Below, piece by piece: positions 1 through 6,342 of a stretch of DNA of 6,362 bases. Source of the DNA: Clostridia bacterium (lineage in GTDB: Bacteria > Bacillota_A > Clostridia > Oscillospirales > CAG-382); contig JAFWWX010000040.1 of the NCBI GenBank assembly GCA_017517985.1, positions 1 through 6,362 of the forward strand, given 5' to 3'. The first letter of the stretch is position 1. The number at the start of each line of letters is the position of its first letter. The translations under genes and the position numbers were made by a program. The notes beneath the pieces are model-generated. The model did no database searches, was not told the DNA's origin, and saw only the letters and a list, made by a program, of their open reading frames with translations.

Positions 1-713
1 ATATCGGCATAGGTGAAACTGATAATACAGTAGCTGCTCCTATAAAAGAAAGTTCAAATATTGATTTTGACGAAACCTTTCCTTATTACGAAAAAATATC
101 AAATGACTCAAACGACGAACACAAGGAGTATGAAGCTTCAGAAAACAATGGCTATAACACACGAATGGATGATACGGTAAAATCTTCAGTATCTGATATT
201 AATAATCATATAAACAGGAATCAAGCCAGCGAAGTCCCTTCATCTCTGCGTGAGGCTGTCAAAATCGCATCTGCAAGCAACGAAGGTAAGACAATGAGCT
301 ATTTCAGCACTGCTACTGCCCAGACATCAGTTCAATCTTCACCTAAACGTTCTGCTGATCCTGTTGTCGGATGGCTTGTTTGCATAAGCGGATGTCATTT
401 TGGTGATTCTTTCAGTATTTACGCTGGAAAGAATTCTGTCGGAAGAAGCGAGGAAAATCGTATAGTTGTTCCGGAAGACAAAAGTATTTCAAGAATTAAA
501 CACGCATTGATCGTATACGAACCTAAAAAGAGAAACTTCTATCTTCAGCCCGGAGACAGCAGCGGACTGACATATCTGAATGATGATTATATTACAGAAT
601 CTCATAAACTTGCAGCACTTGATACAATTGAACTGGGTGACAGCAAATTTATGTTTGTACCATTATGTGGAGAAACATTTTCTTGGGATGAGCTTATGCA
701 TAGAGGAGAATAA
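1..713 (+). CDS. FHA-domain phosphothreonine-binding protein (5' end outside the window)
   Basis: The frame is open from the first complete codon (position 3) to TAA at 711-713, so the gene enters from the left. The ATG at 165 has no Shine-Dalgarno and lies inside a continuous acidic, Asn/Ser-rich stretch, so I do not take it as the start. Numbering residues from that ATG, 1-65 is a low-complexity linker and about 66-168 is an FHA domain. It begins DPVVGWLVC, then shows GRS (93-95), SRIKHA (109-114) and the loop TYLND (136-140). These match the FHA phosphopeptide-binding residues Gly-Arg, Ser-Arg-x-x-His and Asn. FHA domains bind phosphothreonine peptides, so this is probably a cytoplasmic adaptor or substrate of the two kinases downstream. 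Thr43 in KTMSYF, ahead of the domain, is a candidate phosphosite. In relatives the N-terminus often carries a zinc ribbon; here that part would lie outside the window. The next gene starts 6 bases after the stop. Confidence 0.88.
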   Translation, partial: IGIGETDNTVAAPIKESSNIDFDETFPYYEKISNDSNDEHKEYEASENNGYNTRMDDTVKSSVSDINNHINRNQASEVPSSLREAVKIASASNEGKTMSYFSTATAQTSVQSSPKRSADPVVGWLVCISGCHFGDSFSIYAGKNSVGRSEENRIVVPEDKSISRIKHALIVYEPKKRNFYLQPGDSSGLTYLNDDYITESHKLAALDTIELGDSKFMFVPLCGETFSWDELMHRGE

Positions 714-719
714 TCTTTT

Positions 720-1754
720 ATGAAAAGATGTTTAGTTTGTTTTAACGAATATGATGATGGATTTCGGGTTTGCCCACATTGCGGAAGTATTGAAATAACA
801 GAGCCGGTTGAATCTATTCATCTTATTCCCGGAACAATACTTGCAGACAGATATATATTAGGTCAGTCAGTGGGGTCAGGTGGATTTGGTATTGTATATA
901 GTGCGTGGGATTTAAAGCTTGAAACCATTGTTGCTGTAAAAGAGTTTTATGTGAGTCGGCTTGTCACAAGAGCTAAGGGACTTAAAAACCTCATTGTCAC
1001 GAAAAAATCTCAAGAGGAATTTGATTACCGAAAGGCACGATTTCTTGCAGAAGCCAAAAATATGGCTAAATTCGGCTCACATAGAAGTATACCTAACGTT
1101 TTTGAGTTTTTTGAAGAAAATGATACTGCATATATTGTAATGGAACTTCTGCAAGGCATCGCACTGAATGACTATCTTAATCAATCAGATTCAAAAGTTG
1201 ATACCGAATTTGCATTGATGATTGCAAATGAAGTGGGAAATGCACTTGTATCACTTCATGAGCAGAATATTTTTCACAGAGATGTTGCTCCTGATAATAT
1301 TTATATTTGTTCCAACAAAGAAATAAAAATAAAATTGATGGATCTGGGTGCGGCAAAATTAGAGGATAATACTGATGATATAATTGATATCATTCTGAAA
1401 CCAGGTTATTCACCAATTGAACAATATGATAACGGTAAGAATATCGGTCCATGGACCGATATTTACGCTTTGGGTGCAACACTTTATACTATGTTGACCG
1501 GAATTAAACCTGACGAATCAACTAATCGAAAAATAAAAGATGAAGTTGTTCCTCCGAATGTAATCAATCCGCTTATTTCTGAAAATTTAAGCAATGCTAT
1601 AATGAAGGCAATGGCAATTGACAGGCATATGCGTTTTAAGAATGTTCCCGATTTTTTGAGTCAATCAACGGCGAACGAAAAATCATCCCGATTGAAAAAG
1701 AAAAGAAAAGAAAAAATATCAAACGTTTTGCCGGAATTGCTGCTTCCTGCTTAA
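720..1754 (+). CDS. Zinc-ribbon Ser/Thr protein kinase, N-terminal part of a frame-broken gene
   Basis: The ATG at 720 is preceded by GAGGAG at 703-708 (11-base spacing). Residues 1-22 form a zinc ribbon (C4, C7, C18, C21). Residues 45-315 are a Hanks-type kinase: glycine loop GSGGFG (52-57), ATP-binding Lys74 in VAVKEF, helix-C Glu111, catalytic loop HRDVAPDN (186-193, Asp188) and metal-binding Asp208 in DLG (replacing DFG). SPIEQY (231-236) sits at the APE position. All key catalytic residues are present, so it should phosphorylate Ser/Thr. The activation segment is acidic (EDNTDD) with only one Thr, unlike the second kinase. The last ~31 residues (from about 1658) are a basic tail unlike a kinase end and stop at TAA 1752-1754. 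The other frame carries the expected continuation (SINGE, then KEKKRKNIKR and a membrane helix). I therefore read this as the front of a 720-2698 gene interrupted at 1652-1658. As written, the product would be soluble and lack its sensor. Confidence 0.85.
   Translation: MKRCLVCFNEYDDGFRVCPHCGSIEITEPVESIHLIPGTILADRYILGQSVGSGGFGIVYSAWDLKLETIVAVKEFYVSRLVTRAKGLKNLIVTKKSQEEFDYRKARFLAEAKNMAKFGSHRSIPNVFEFFEENDTAYIVMELLQGIALNDYLNQSDSKVDTEFALMIANEVGNALVSLHEQNIFHRDVAPDNIYICSNKEIKIKLMDLGAAKLEDNTDDIIDIILKPGYSPIEQYDNGKNIGPWTDIYALGATLYTMLTGIKPDESTNRKIKDEVVPPNVINPLISENLSNAIMKAMAIDRHMRFKNVPDFLSQSTANEKSSRLKKKRKEKISNVLPELLLPA
1652..1658 (+). other. Frame-change site: T6-G heptamer inside the kinase gene
   Basis: The kinase frame reads GAT TTT TTG AGT here, giving T TTT TTG, a sequence of the X XXY YYZ slippery type. 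A -1 slip joins ...PDF(L/F) to ESINGERKII and opens a frame running to 2698. The joined protein would be about 659 residues. Seen directly: the second frame has a stop at 1637-1639, so the switch must fall between 1640 and 1754. Aligned with the second kinase (FIKDLNADPP...), the shared pattern continues in the new frame right after the T run, which places the switch there. One missing T (T7 to T6) would explain it equally well. A 6-bp complementary pair (TCAATC 1661-1666, GATTGA 1690-1695) lies downstream but is weak and only 2 bases from the heptamer. I see no upstream Shine-Dalgarno-like stimulator. Confidence 0.75.
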
Positions 1755-2698
1755 CATTAATTATCGGTTCAGTATTGGTAGGCATTACATATTTTAATAA
1801 AAAGAACGAACAGGTTCTTGATGACGCAGATATTGTTGTCTGGTTCTCGGTAGCCGATGGTTCTACTGAAGAAAACGCAATGAAGGAAATTGAAGCCCAT
1901 TTTGAAAAGGAACATAAAAATGTAGAGATAGAGCTCGTCGGAATTCCTGAAGCAGAATATGAAAAACGCTTAAAAGAAGCTGCGGAAAAAGGAAAACTTC
2001 CGACTTTATTTGAAAGCTCTGGACTGCCTGATGATATTTTAAACAAAGCCAGATCATTGGATAACGTTATCGACTCGGAACAGTTCAAGAACGCTTTATT
2101 CCTTGACGATTACTCCGATTATTATGACAACAAAAAACAGGTACCGCTGGCGATTGAAGTTCCTGTGGCATACATAATTACAAGCGGGGCAAGCTGCATT
2201 GATTATTCCGGCAATTACTTCAGCAGTCTGTCTGACTTCAATACTGACGCTGTTTCATACGATGACAGATATACAGACTTGCTGGAATCAAATTTTGAAT
2301 TGACTAATTGTGGTAAAAAAGAAAATTTTTTTGTTAATGAAGATGATTCATCCCCTGTTTTACTTTCCTCAACAATGATTCTTAATGAAGTCAGAGCCAG
2401 CCTGATAGATTATGGAAAAGATTATATATACTATAAAAATGATGAAATTCATTGCAGATACATATATGAGTGGAGTATCGGAGATGGTAATAAAGCTGAA
2501 GTTAAAGCTGCTGAAAGATTGCTTTCATGGATGCTTGGTAATGTATATCAGAATTATCTGATGATCAGCATATGTAATGATGGTCAGATTCCCGTAAATA
2601 AAAACTGCTTTGAAACAAAACTTGAGGAACAGGGACAATATCTTTCGGCAATATCAGATATACATAAGGATTTTGTTTTTGAAAGAAAGGAGAAATAA
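1658..2698 (+). CDS. Transmembrane helix plus solute-binding-protein-like ectodomain (C-terminal part of the kinase gene)
   Basis: In fused numbering this part starts near residue 314. A basic stretch KEKKRKNIKR (327-336) precedes one hydrophobic helix (about 337-359, FAGIAASCL...VGITYF). This places the kinase inside and the rest outside the cell. Residues 370-655 resemble family 1 extracellular solute-binding proteins (MalE/SBP_bac type). The signs are an opening strand DIVVWFSVADGS, then FEKEHKNVEIELV, YEKRLKEAAEKGKLPTLFE, a central QVPLAIEVPVAYIIT segment and, near the end, DGQIPVNKNCFE. At about 285 residues it is shorter than a free binding protein (about 380-400). There is no lipobox, so the helix is the anchor. 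The inferred role is a ligand sensor for the kinase rather than a transporter part, since no permease is nearby. The only start-like codon near its front is TTG 1775, inside the membrane helix and without a ribosome site, so independent translation is unlikely. TAA 2696-2698 is 2 bases from the next gene. Confidence 0.8.
   Translation, partial: ESINGERKIIPIEKEKKRKNIKRFAGIAASCLTLIIGSVLVGITYFNKKNEQVLDDADIVVWFSVADGSTEENAMKEIEAHFEKEHKNVEIELVGIPEAEYEKRLKEAAEKGKLPTLFESSGLPDDILNKARSLDNVIDSEQFKNALFLDDYSDYYDNKKQVPLAIEVPVAYIITSGASCIDYSGNYFSSLSDFNTDAVSYDDRYTDLLESNFELTNCGKKENFFVNEDDSSPVLLSSTMILNEVRASLIDYGKDYIYYKNDEIHCRYIYEWSIGDGNKAEVKAAERLLSWMLGNVYQNYLMISICNDGQIPVNKNCFETKLEEQGQYLSAISDIHKDFVFERKEK
2686..2692 (+). 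promoter_or_regulatory. Ribosome binding site fixing the GTG start at 2701
   Basis: AAAGGAG lies 8 bases before GTG 2701 and overlaps the last codons of the preceding gene. It selects GTG over the in-frame ATG at 2725. Starting at 2725 would delete C5 and C8 of the zinc ribbon. The overlap of the site with the upstream coding end suggests translational coupling. Confidence 0.85.
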
Positions 2699-2700
2699 GC

Positions 2701-5700
2701 GTGAGTAAACGATGTCTGGGATGTATGGAATTATTCGGAGATGAATTTGAAATATGTCCGCATTGTGGTTATATCGTAGGAACACCCGCTGAAGAAGCAG
2801 TGCATATTGAACCAGGAACATTGCTCTACGATCGTTACATTGTTGGTAAAGTTCTGGGATATGGCGGTTTCGGTGTAACTTATCTTGGATGGGACGGCAA
2901 ACTTGAACAAAAAGTCGCAATCAAAGAATATCTGCCAAGTGAATTCTCTACAAGAATGCCGGGACAATCTCAGATAACAGTATTCAATGGCGAAAAGAAC
3001 GAGCAGTTCTACGATGGCCTGAATAAGTTTGTTGAAGAAGCAAAGCATCTGGCAAAATTTCAGAACGAAGAAGGAATCGTAAAGATTTTTGATAGCTTTG
3101 AAGAAAATGATACTGCATACATTATCATGGAATTTCTTGATGGTGAAACGCTTACAGCATATCTCAAAAGAGAAAAAACTATTCCTGAAGATGTCGCAGT
3201 TGCAATGATGATGCCTGTAATGGAATCGCTTCAGATAGTTCATGCCGCCGGTCTTCTTCACAGAGATATTGCACCTGATAATATATTTCTCACCAAAACG
3301 GGCGAAGTTAAGCTGATAGACTTCGGCGCTTCAAGATATGCAACAACATCACACAGCAGAAGTCTTACAGTTATCATAAAGCCCGGCTTTTCACCTGAGG
3401 AACAATACCGGAGCAGAGGAGATCAGGGACCGCACACTGATGTGTACGCACTTGCTTCTACGCTATATAAGATGATAACCGGAAAGACTCCGCCGGATGC
3501 TATGGAAAGACGTGCGAAGTACGAAAATCAGAACAAGGATATTCTTGAAGAGCCACGAAAAATTAATAAAAAGATTTCTCGTAATCGTGAAAATGCAATT
3601 CTGAATGCAATGAATGTTCGTATTGAGGACAGAACTCCCGATATAGAACATTTCATAAAAGACCTTAACGCAGATCCTCCTGTAAAAAGAGTCTACGGAA
3701 AAATCAAGAAGATAGACCTTTATTCATGGCCCTTATGGGTAAAGATTCTTGTGCCTTCACTATTATCATTAATACTTGTATTTGGTGCAATGCTATTTAC
3801 AGGTAAAATCAATTTTTCAAAATACACAGAAAAAATTGAAATTCCGGAAAATATTATGATTGTTCCCGATGTTGAGGGAATGTATAAAGATGAAGCGTTG
3901 AAGCAGCTTTCAGACAGCAATCTTCTTCCTTCTGCAAATGGTTCTGTGGAATCGGAATATATTCCTGCCGGTAAAGTAGTTCTTCAGTCACCAGTAGGCG
4001 GCTCCTATATGGAGATTAACGGAACAGTTTTACTTACAATAAGCAGCGGCAAGGAGGTTTCTTCACCAGAAAACGGAGTTTCGACAGTTCCTTATGTAAT
4101 ATGGGATAAAAAAGCTGATGCAGTGTCAAAGCTTTTGAAGGCAGGACTTGCAGAACCTGAAATTGTTGAAATAAATGACGAGACTGTTCCTAAGGGTTCT
4201 GTAATTTCTCAGGCTCCTGAGGCAGGAACAAAAGTCGATGCAGGAACTGTTATCCAGCTTACGGTTTCCAAAGGACCGTCATCATTTGAAATTCCGGATG
4301 TTGTCGGTAAAAACAAGGATGAAGCAGAAAGTATTCTTAATAAAAAAGGATTATCAGTTTCTGTTGAATATGAGAAAAACGATTCTGTTCCTGAAAATGA
4401 GGTTGTCAAACAGAGTGTTCCCGCTGGTACAAGCGTAAAACGTGGTGATAAAATCATTCTTACAATATCAAGCGGACGCGAGACAATAATCGTATCAGAT
4501 GTTACAGGAAAAACTAAGAATGAAGCAGAAGATATTCTTACGAAACAAGGCTTTAAGGTTAAGGTTCTTGAAAATTATGATGTAAATGCGGAAAAAGGAA
4601 CTGTAATAAGCCTGTTTCCTGACGCAGGAACATCCCAGCTTCCGGATACAACAATCGTAGTTTATGTAAGTAAGGGAAAATTCCCCTTAACTGTATCATT
4701 TGATGGAAACGGAGGCAGCGTTGAAGAAACAAGCAGGACTGTGTACGTTTCAGATACATACGGAACGCTTCCTGTACCTGCAAGAACAGGATATAAATTT
4801 GAAGGATGGTCACAGTATAAATCCGGAGGAGCCATAATAAGCCCTTCAACTGAAGTTGCAACATATAAGGATCATGTACTTTATGCAAGCTGGTCTCCGA
4901 ATATTTATACTGTCTCTCTGGATGCAAAGGGCGGCAGCGTATCAAAAACAACAGCAAAAGTTACATACGGTGCAGGATATACCGGAATCCCGACTCCTTC
5001 AAGATCAGGGTACACCTTCATTGGCTGGTCACTGAAAGAATCAGGAGGAACTACTATCAGCTCATCCACAGTAGTAAATACTGCTTCTGACCATAAATTA
5101 TATGCTCAATGGGATGCAAATCAGTACATTATTAATTTCAGAGGTAATGGGTCTGGATTTTCTGGTGCAAAAACGGTAATTTTCGGAGAAGCATATGGTA
5201 CCTTGCCAACGCCTGAAAGGGATTATTATGATTTTGCAGGATGGTATACAAAGTCGGAAGGCGGCGTTAAGGTTGATGCATCCACCGTTATGACAACAGC
5301 AGCTAATGTGGAATATTATGCTCATTGGACTGAAAAGCCCCTTTCTGACTGGACAAACGTCAACGATAAACCAGATGGTGCACAAGTCGTTAAAACACGA
5401 TGGAAATACACTATTCACGAAGAAATAAAATCAACAGAATCTTCTCTCAGTGGTTGGACACTAAAAGAAGAACCGAAAGAAATAAGTAAAGGCAATAGTG
5501 AACAATGTGCAATATTCCCATCAGGATTTGATACAACGCATCCTATATATAAGCAGTTAAACATATATGATAAGCCACCCTTCGAGCCTGGTGAAGATTC
5601 GGAAAAAAGTATTAAAGTAGACTGGGATAGACACGGATATGTTTATTGGCACTGGATGTATGATACTAACGGAGAAGACGGTAATAAAGACAGAGAAATT

Positions 5701-6003
5701 TATAACCAGAAGGGAATCAACCCTGACACGGGTCTGAACTATGAAAACTTCTATGCGTTTACATCTACGGAAGATTATCCACAGGAGGACGATTATTACA
5801 TCGTTGATGACCAGAAGACCTCCAACGCTGAGTGTGGCGGTTCTACCCGTTGGTTCAGATTTGAATACGGTGAATGGGAATATACAGAAAAATCGATATT
5901 ATATACTCATGAAAGAGAAGAAACAGAGTATAGTTATGACCTAAAGGATGTTCCTGAAAATTATATAGCTTCTGAAATGGAGGTACAATATCGTCTCAAA
6001 TAA
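2701..6003 (+). CDS. Zinc-ribbon Ser/Thr kinase with PASTA and InlB-type repeat ectodomain
   Basis: The protein has 1100 residues and starts at GTG 2701. An N-terminal zinc ribbon (C5, C8, C19, C22) is followed by a Hanks-type kinase (about 45-325): glycine loop GYGGFG (53-58), Lys75, helix-C Glu113, HRDIAPDN (187-194, Asp189), DFG (207-209) and SPEEQY (231-236). The activation segment is rich in Thr/Ser (ATTSHSRSLT), fitting autophosphorylation. One transmembrane helix (about 345-366) separates this cytoplasmic half from four PASTA repeats (384-659), three InlB B-type repeats (661-877) and an unrecognised aromatic and acidic region (879-1100). PASTA repeats of PrkC/Stk-type kinases bind muropeptides or lipid II, so a cell-wall-sensing role is likely. 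The zinc ribbon, the Ala in the catalytic loop and the long extra stalk set it apart from the usual PrkC (about 650 residues). It is a paralogue of the preceding kinase; a 23-base identical block (EENDTAY codons) occurs at 1110-1132 and 3097-3119. No sorting signal follows, so the helix is the anchor. Confidence 0.92.
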   Translation: MSKRCLGCMELFGDEFEICPHCGYIVGTPAEEAVHIEPGTLLYDRYIVGKVLGYGGFGVTYLGWDGKLEQKVAIKEYLPSEFSTRMPGQSQITVFNGEKNEQFYDGLNKFVEEAKHLAKFQNEEGIVKIFDSFEENDTAYIIMEFLDGETLTAYLKREKTIPEDVAVAMMMPVMESLQIVHAAGLLHRDIAPDNIFLTKTGEVKLIDFGASRYATTSHSRSLTVIIKPGFSPEEQYRSRGDQGPHTDVYALASTLYKMITGKTPPDAMERRAKYENQNKDILEEPRKINKKISRNRENAILNAMNVRIEDRTPDIEHFIKDLNADPPVKRVYGKIKKIDLYSWPLWVKILVPSLLSLILVFGAMLFTGKINFSKYTEKIEIPENIMIVPDVEGMYKDEALKQLSDSNLLPSANGSVESEYIPAGKVVLQSPVGGSYMEINGTVLLTISSGKEVSSPENGVSTVPYVIWDKKADAVSKLLKAGLAEPEIVEINDETVPKGSVISQAPEAGTKVDAGTVIQLTVSKGPSSFEIPDVVGKNKDEAESILNKKGLSVSVEYEKNDSVPENEVVKQSVPAGTSVKRGDKIILTISSGRETIIVSDVTGKTKNEAEDILTKQGFKVKVLENYDVNAEKGTVISLFPDAGTSQLPDTTIVVYVSKGKFPLTVSFDGNGGSVEETSRTVYVSDTYGTLPVPARTGYKFEGWSQYKSGGAIISPSTEVATYKDHVLYASWSPNIYTVSLDAKGGSVSKTTAKVTYGAGYTGIPTPSRSGYTFIGWSLKESGGTTISSSTVVNTASDHKLYAQWDANQYIINFRGNGSGFSGAKTVIFGEAYGTLPTPERDYYDFAGWYTKSEGGVKVDASTVMTTAANVEYYAHWTEKPLSDWTNVNDKPDGAQVVKTRWKYTIHEEIKSTESSLSGWTLKEEPKEISKGNSEQCAIFPSGFDTTHPIYKQLNIYDKPPFEPGEDSEKSIKVDWDRHGYVYWHWMYDTNGEDGNKDREIYNQKGINPDTGLNYENFYAFTSTEDYPQEDDYYIVDDQKTSNAECGGSTRWFRFEYGEWEYTEKSILYTHEREETEYSYDLKDVPENYIASEMEVQYRLK
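3850..4677 (+). repeat. Four PASTA repeats in the second kinase
   Basis: The repeats span about residues 384-451, 461-525, 528-592 and 595-659. Each has the PASTA order: VPDV/IPDV-type opening, a helix such as KDEAxxxL, then xxVxxQxPxxGT and a closing LTISSG or VSKG strand. Repeat 3 (IPDVVGKNKDEAESIL) is the most typical. Repeat 2 opens with VPYVIWDKKADAV, and repeat 4 replaces the usual Q-x-P with SLFPDAGT. Tandem PASTA units form a rod that projects into the wall, and the membrane-distal unit commonly carries ligand binding. Here the distal unit is capped by further domains. Confidence 0.9.
4678..5334 (+). repeat. Three InlB B-type (Listeria-Bacteroides/Flg_new) repeats
   Basis: These are three units of about 72-73 residues. 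Each begins with a VSFDGNGGSV-like strand (VSLDAKGGSV, INFRGNGSGF). Each has a central YGTLPxPxRxGYxFxGW element (Trp703, Trp776, Trp848) and ends in LYAxW or YYAHW (Trp731, Trp804, Trp876). This is the known pattern of the InlB B-repeat family, which is usual in surface adhesins and large secreted proteins of Gram-positives. The third unit is the most divergent (RDYYDFAGW in place of RTGYKFEGW). The likely function is a spacer or adhesion module beyond the PASTA rod. Confidence 0.9.
5335..6000 (+). other. Unrecognised C-terminal ectodomain of the second kinase
   Basis: Residues 879-1100 match no family I can name with certainty. The region is rich in Trp, Tyr, Asp and Glu. It has a TRWKYTIHEE...SSLSGWTL segment, then YVYWHWMYDTNGEDGNKDREIY and FYAFTSTEDYPQEDDYY in the middle. 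It ends with STRWFRFEYGEWEYTEK and a final acidic stretch. Two Cys (936 and 1045) could pair outside the cell. Similar W/Y-rich 'SGWTL' tails occur, as I recall, in other Clostridia surface proteins next to InlB repeats. Being distal, it is the best candidate for the actual ligand-contact domain. There is no LPxTG or other sorting motif. Confidence 0.6.
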
Positions 6004-6024
6004 AAATTGATATATCAATAATTG

Positions 6025-6060
6025 AACGGCAGGTGAAAACCTGCCGTTTCAGCTTTTTTA
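6025..6060 (+). terminator. Intrinsic terminator closing the operon
   Basis: This is a perfect 10-bp stem (AACGGCAGGT 6025-6034, ACCTGCCGTT 6039-6048) with a GAAA tetraloop, followed by a T6 run at 6054-6059. It starts 21 bases after the TAA of the second kinase gene. It is a textbook rho-independent terminator on the plus strand. Confidence 0.95.
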
Positions 6061-6240
6061 TACAAATTACCGCCTTAGATTTCTATCGTATGCGATAGCA
6101 GACTGCCGTTCCATACAGAGTGAGTGCGTTTTCGCACGGAAATGTTTATTGGGACACCGCTGATGCCTTAAGCATATATTTCGCTAAGATAGATAGAAGC
6201 ACGGTTCTGAATCATTGCCGCCTGAATATAGCGCTCCGGT
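6061..6240. other. Non-coding stretch with small hairpins
   Basis: I see no gene with a ribosome site on either strand. Three short inverted repeats are present: CTATCG/CGATAG (6083-6098, 4-base loop), GTGCG/CGCAC around TTTT (6124-6137) and ATGC/GCAT (6163-6175). None is followed by a T run, so they are not obvious terminators. The composition is less AT-rich than the operon. This may be part of a dispersed repeat or the flank of a mobile element, which I cannot decide from the sequence alone. Confidence 0.4.
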
Positions 6241-6307
6241 TGAACACCCACGGCCGGCGAAGATGAACAGTACCGTCGCTGAAAATGAACAGCATCGTCG
6301 CAGTAGT
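6241..6307 (+). repeat. Three TGAACA-headed direct repeats, possible insertion-sequence end
   Basis: TGAACA recurs at 6241, 6264 and 6286 (spacing 23 and 22). Units 2 and 3 are close copies: TGAACAGTACCGTCGCTG and TGAACAGCATCGTCGCAG. Unit 1 is degenerate (TGAACACCCACGGCCGG). Multiple direct repeats of about 20 bp beginning with TG near a terminus are characteristic of IS21-family elements, where they bind the transposase ahead of its promoter. A strong promoter follows directly. No transposase gene is visible in the window, so the assignment is inferred. Confidence 0.45.
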
Positions 6308-6313
6308 TGTACA

Positions 6314-6342
6314 TTGACATCATTAAACTTGTATGATACAAT
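6314..6342 (+). promoter_or_regulatory. Strong sigma-A promoter reading out of the right edge
   Basis: A perfect -35 TTGACA (6314-6319), a 17-base spacer and a -10 TACAAT (6337-6342) are preceded by an extended -10 TG (6334-6335). Transcription should start near 6349 and serve a plus-strand gene beyond 6362. It lies after the operon terminator, so it drives a separate unit, perhaps the transposase of the element suggested by the repeats just upstream. Confidence 0.75.

Noticed and set aside
165..713. FHA gene starting at ATG 165
   Set aside because: There is no ribosome site before it and the frame is open without a stop back to position 3, so the gene most likely begins outside the window.
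1661..1695. Frameshift-stimulating hairpin after the T6-G heptamer
   Set aside because: Only six mostly A-T pairs close a 23-base loop, and the 2-base spacer is too short for a typical stimulator. It is too weak to claim programmed frameshifting.
1636..2088. Minus-strand ORF of 150 codons across the frame break
   Set aside because: It is Ser/Phe-rich low-complexity translation, the antisense of a Glu/Lys-rich coding strand, and has no start signal.
1775..2698. Independent gene starting at TTG 1775
   Set aside because: The TTG lies inside the membrane helix, has no Shine-Dalgarno, and using it would cut away most of the helix and the basic anchor residues.
4559..4957. Minus-strand ORF of 132 codons opposite the PASTA/InlB region
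   Set aside because: It lies wholly within a well-supported plus-strand gene, has no family features, and is explained by the repeat-biased codons of the other strand.
6083..6137. Additional terminators in the hairpins at 6083-6098 and 6124-6137
   Set aside because: The stems are only 5-6 bp and no T run follows on either strand.
6168..6314. Minus-strand ORF of 48 codons (ATG at 6314, TAA ending at 6168)
   Set aside because: It has no ribosome site, it runs across the TGAACA repeats, its start overlaps the -35 of the plus-strand promoter, and the product resembles nothing I recognise.
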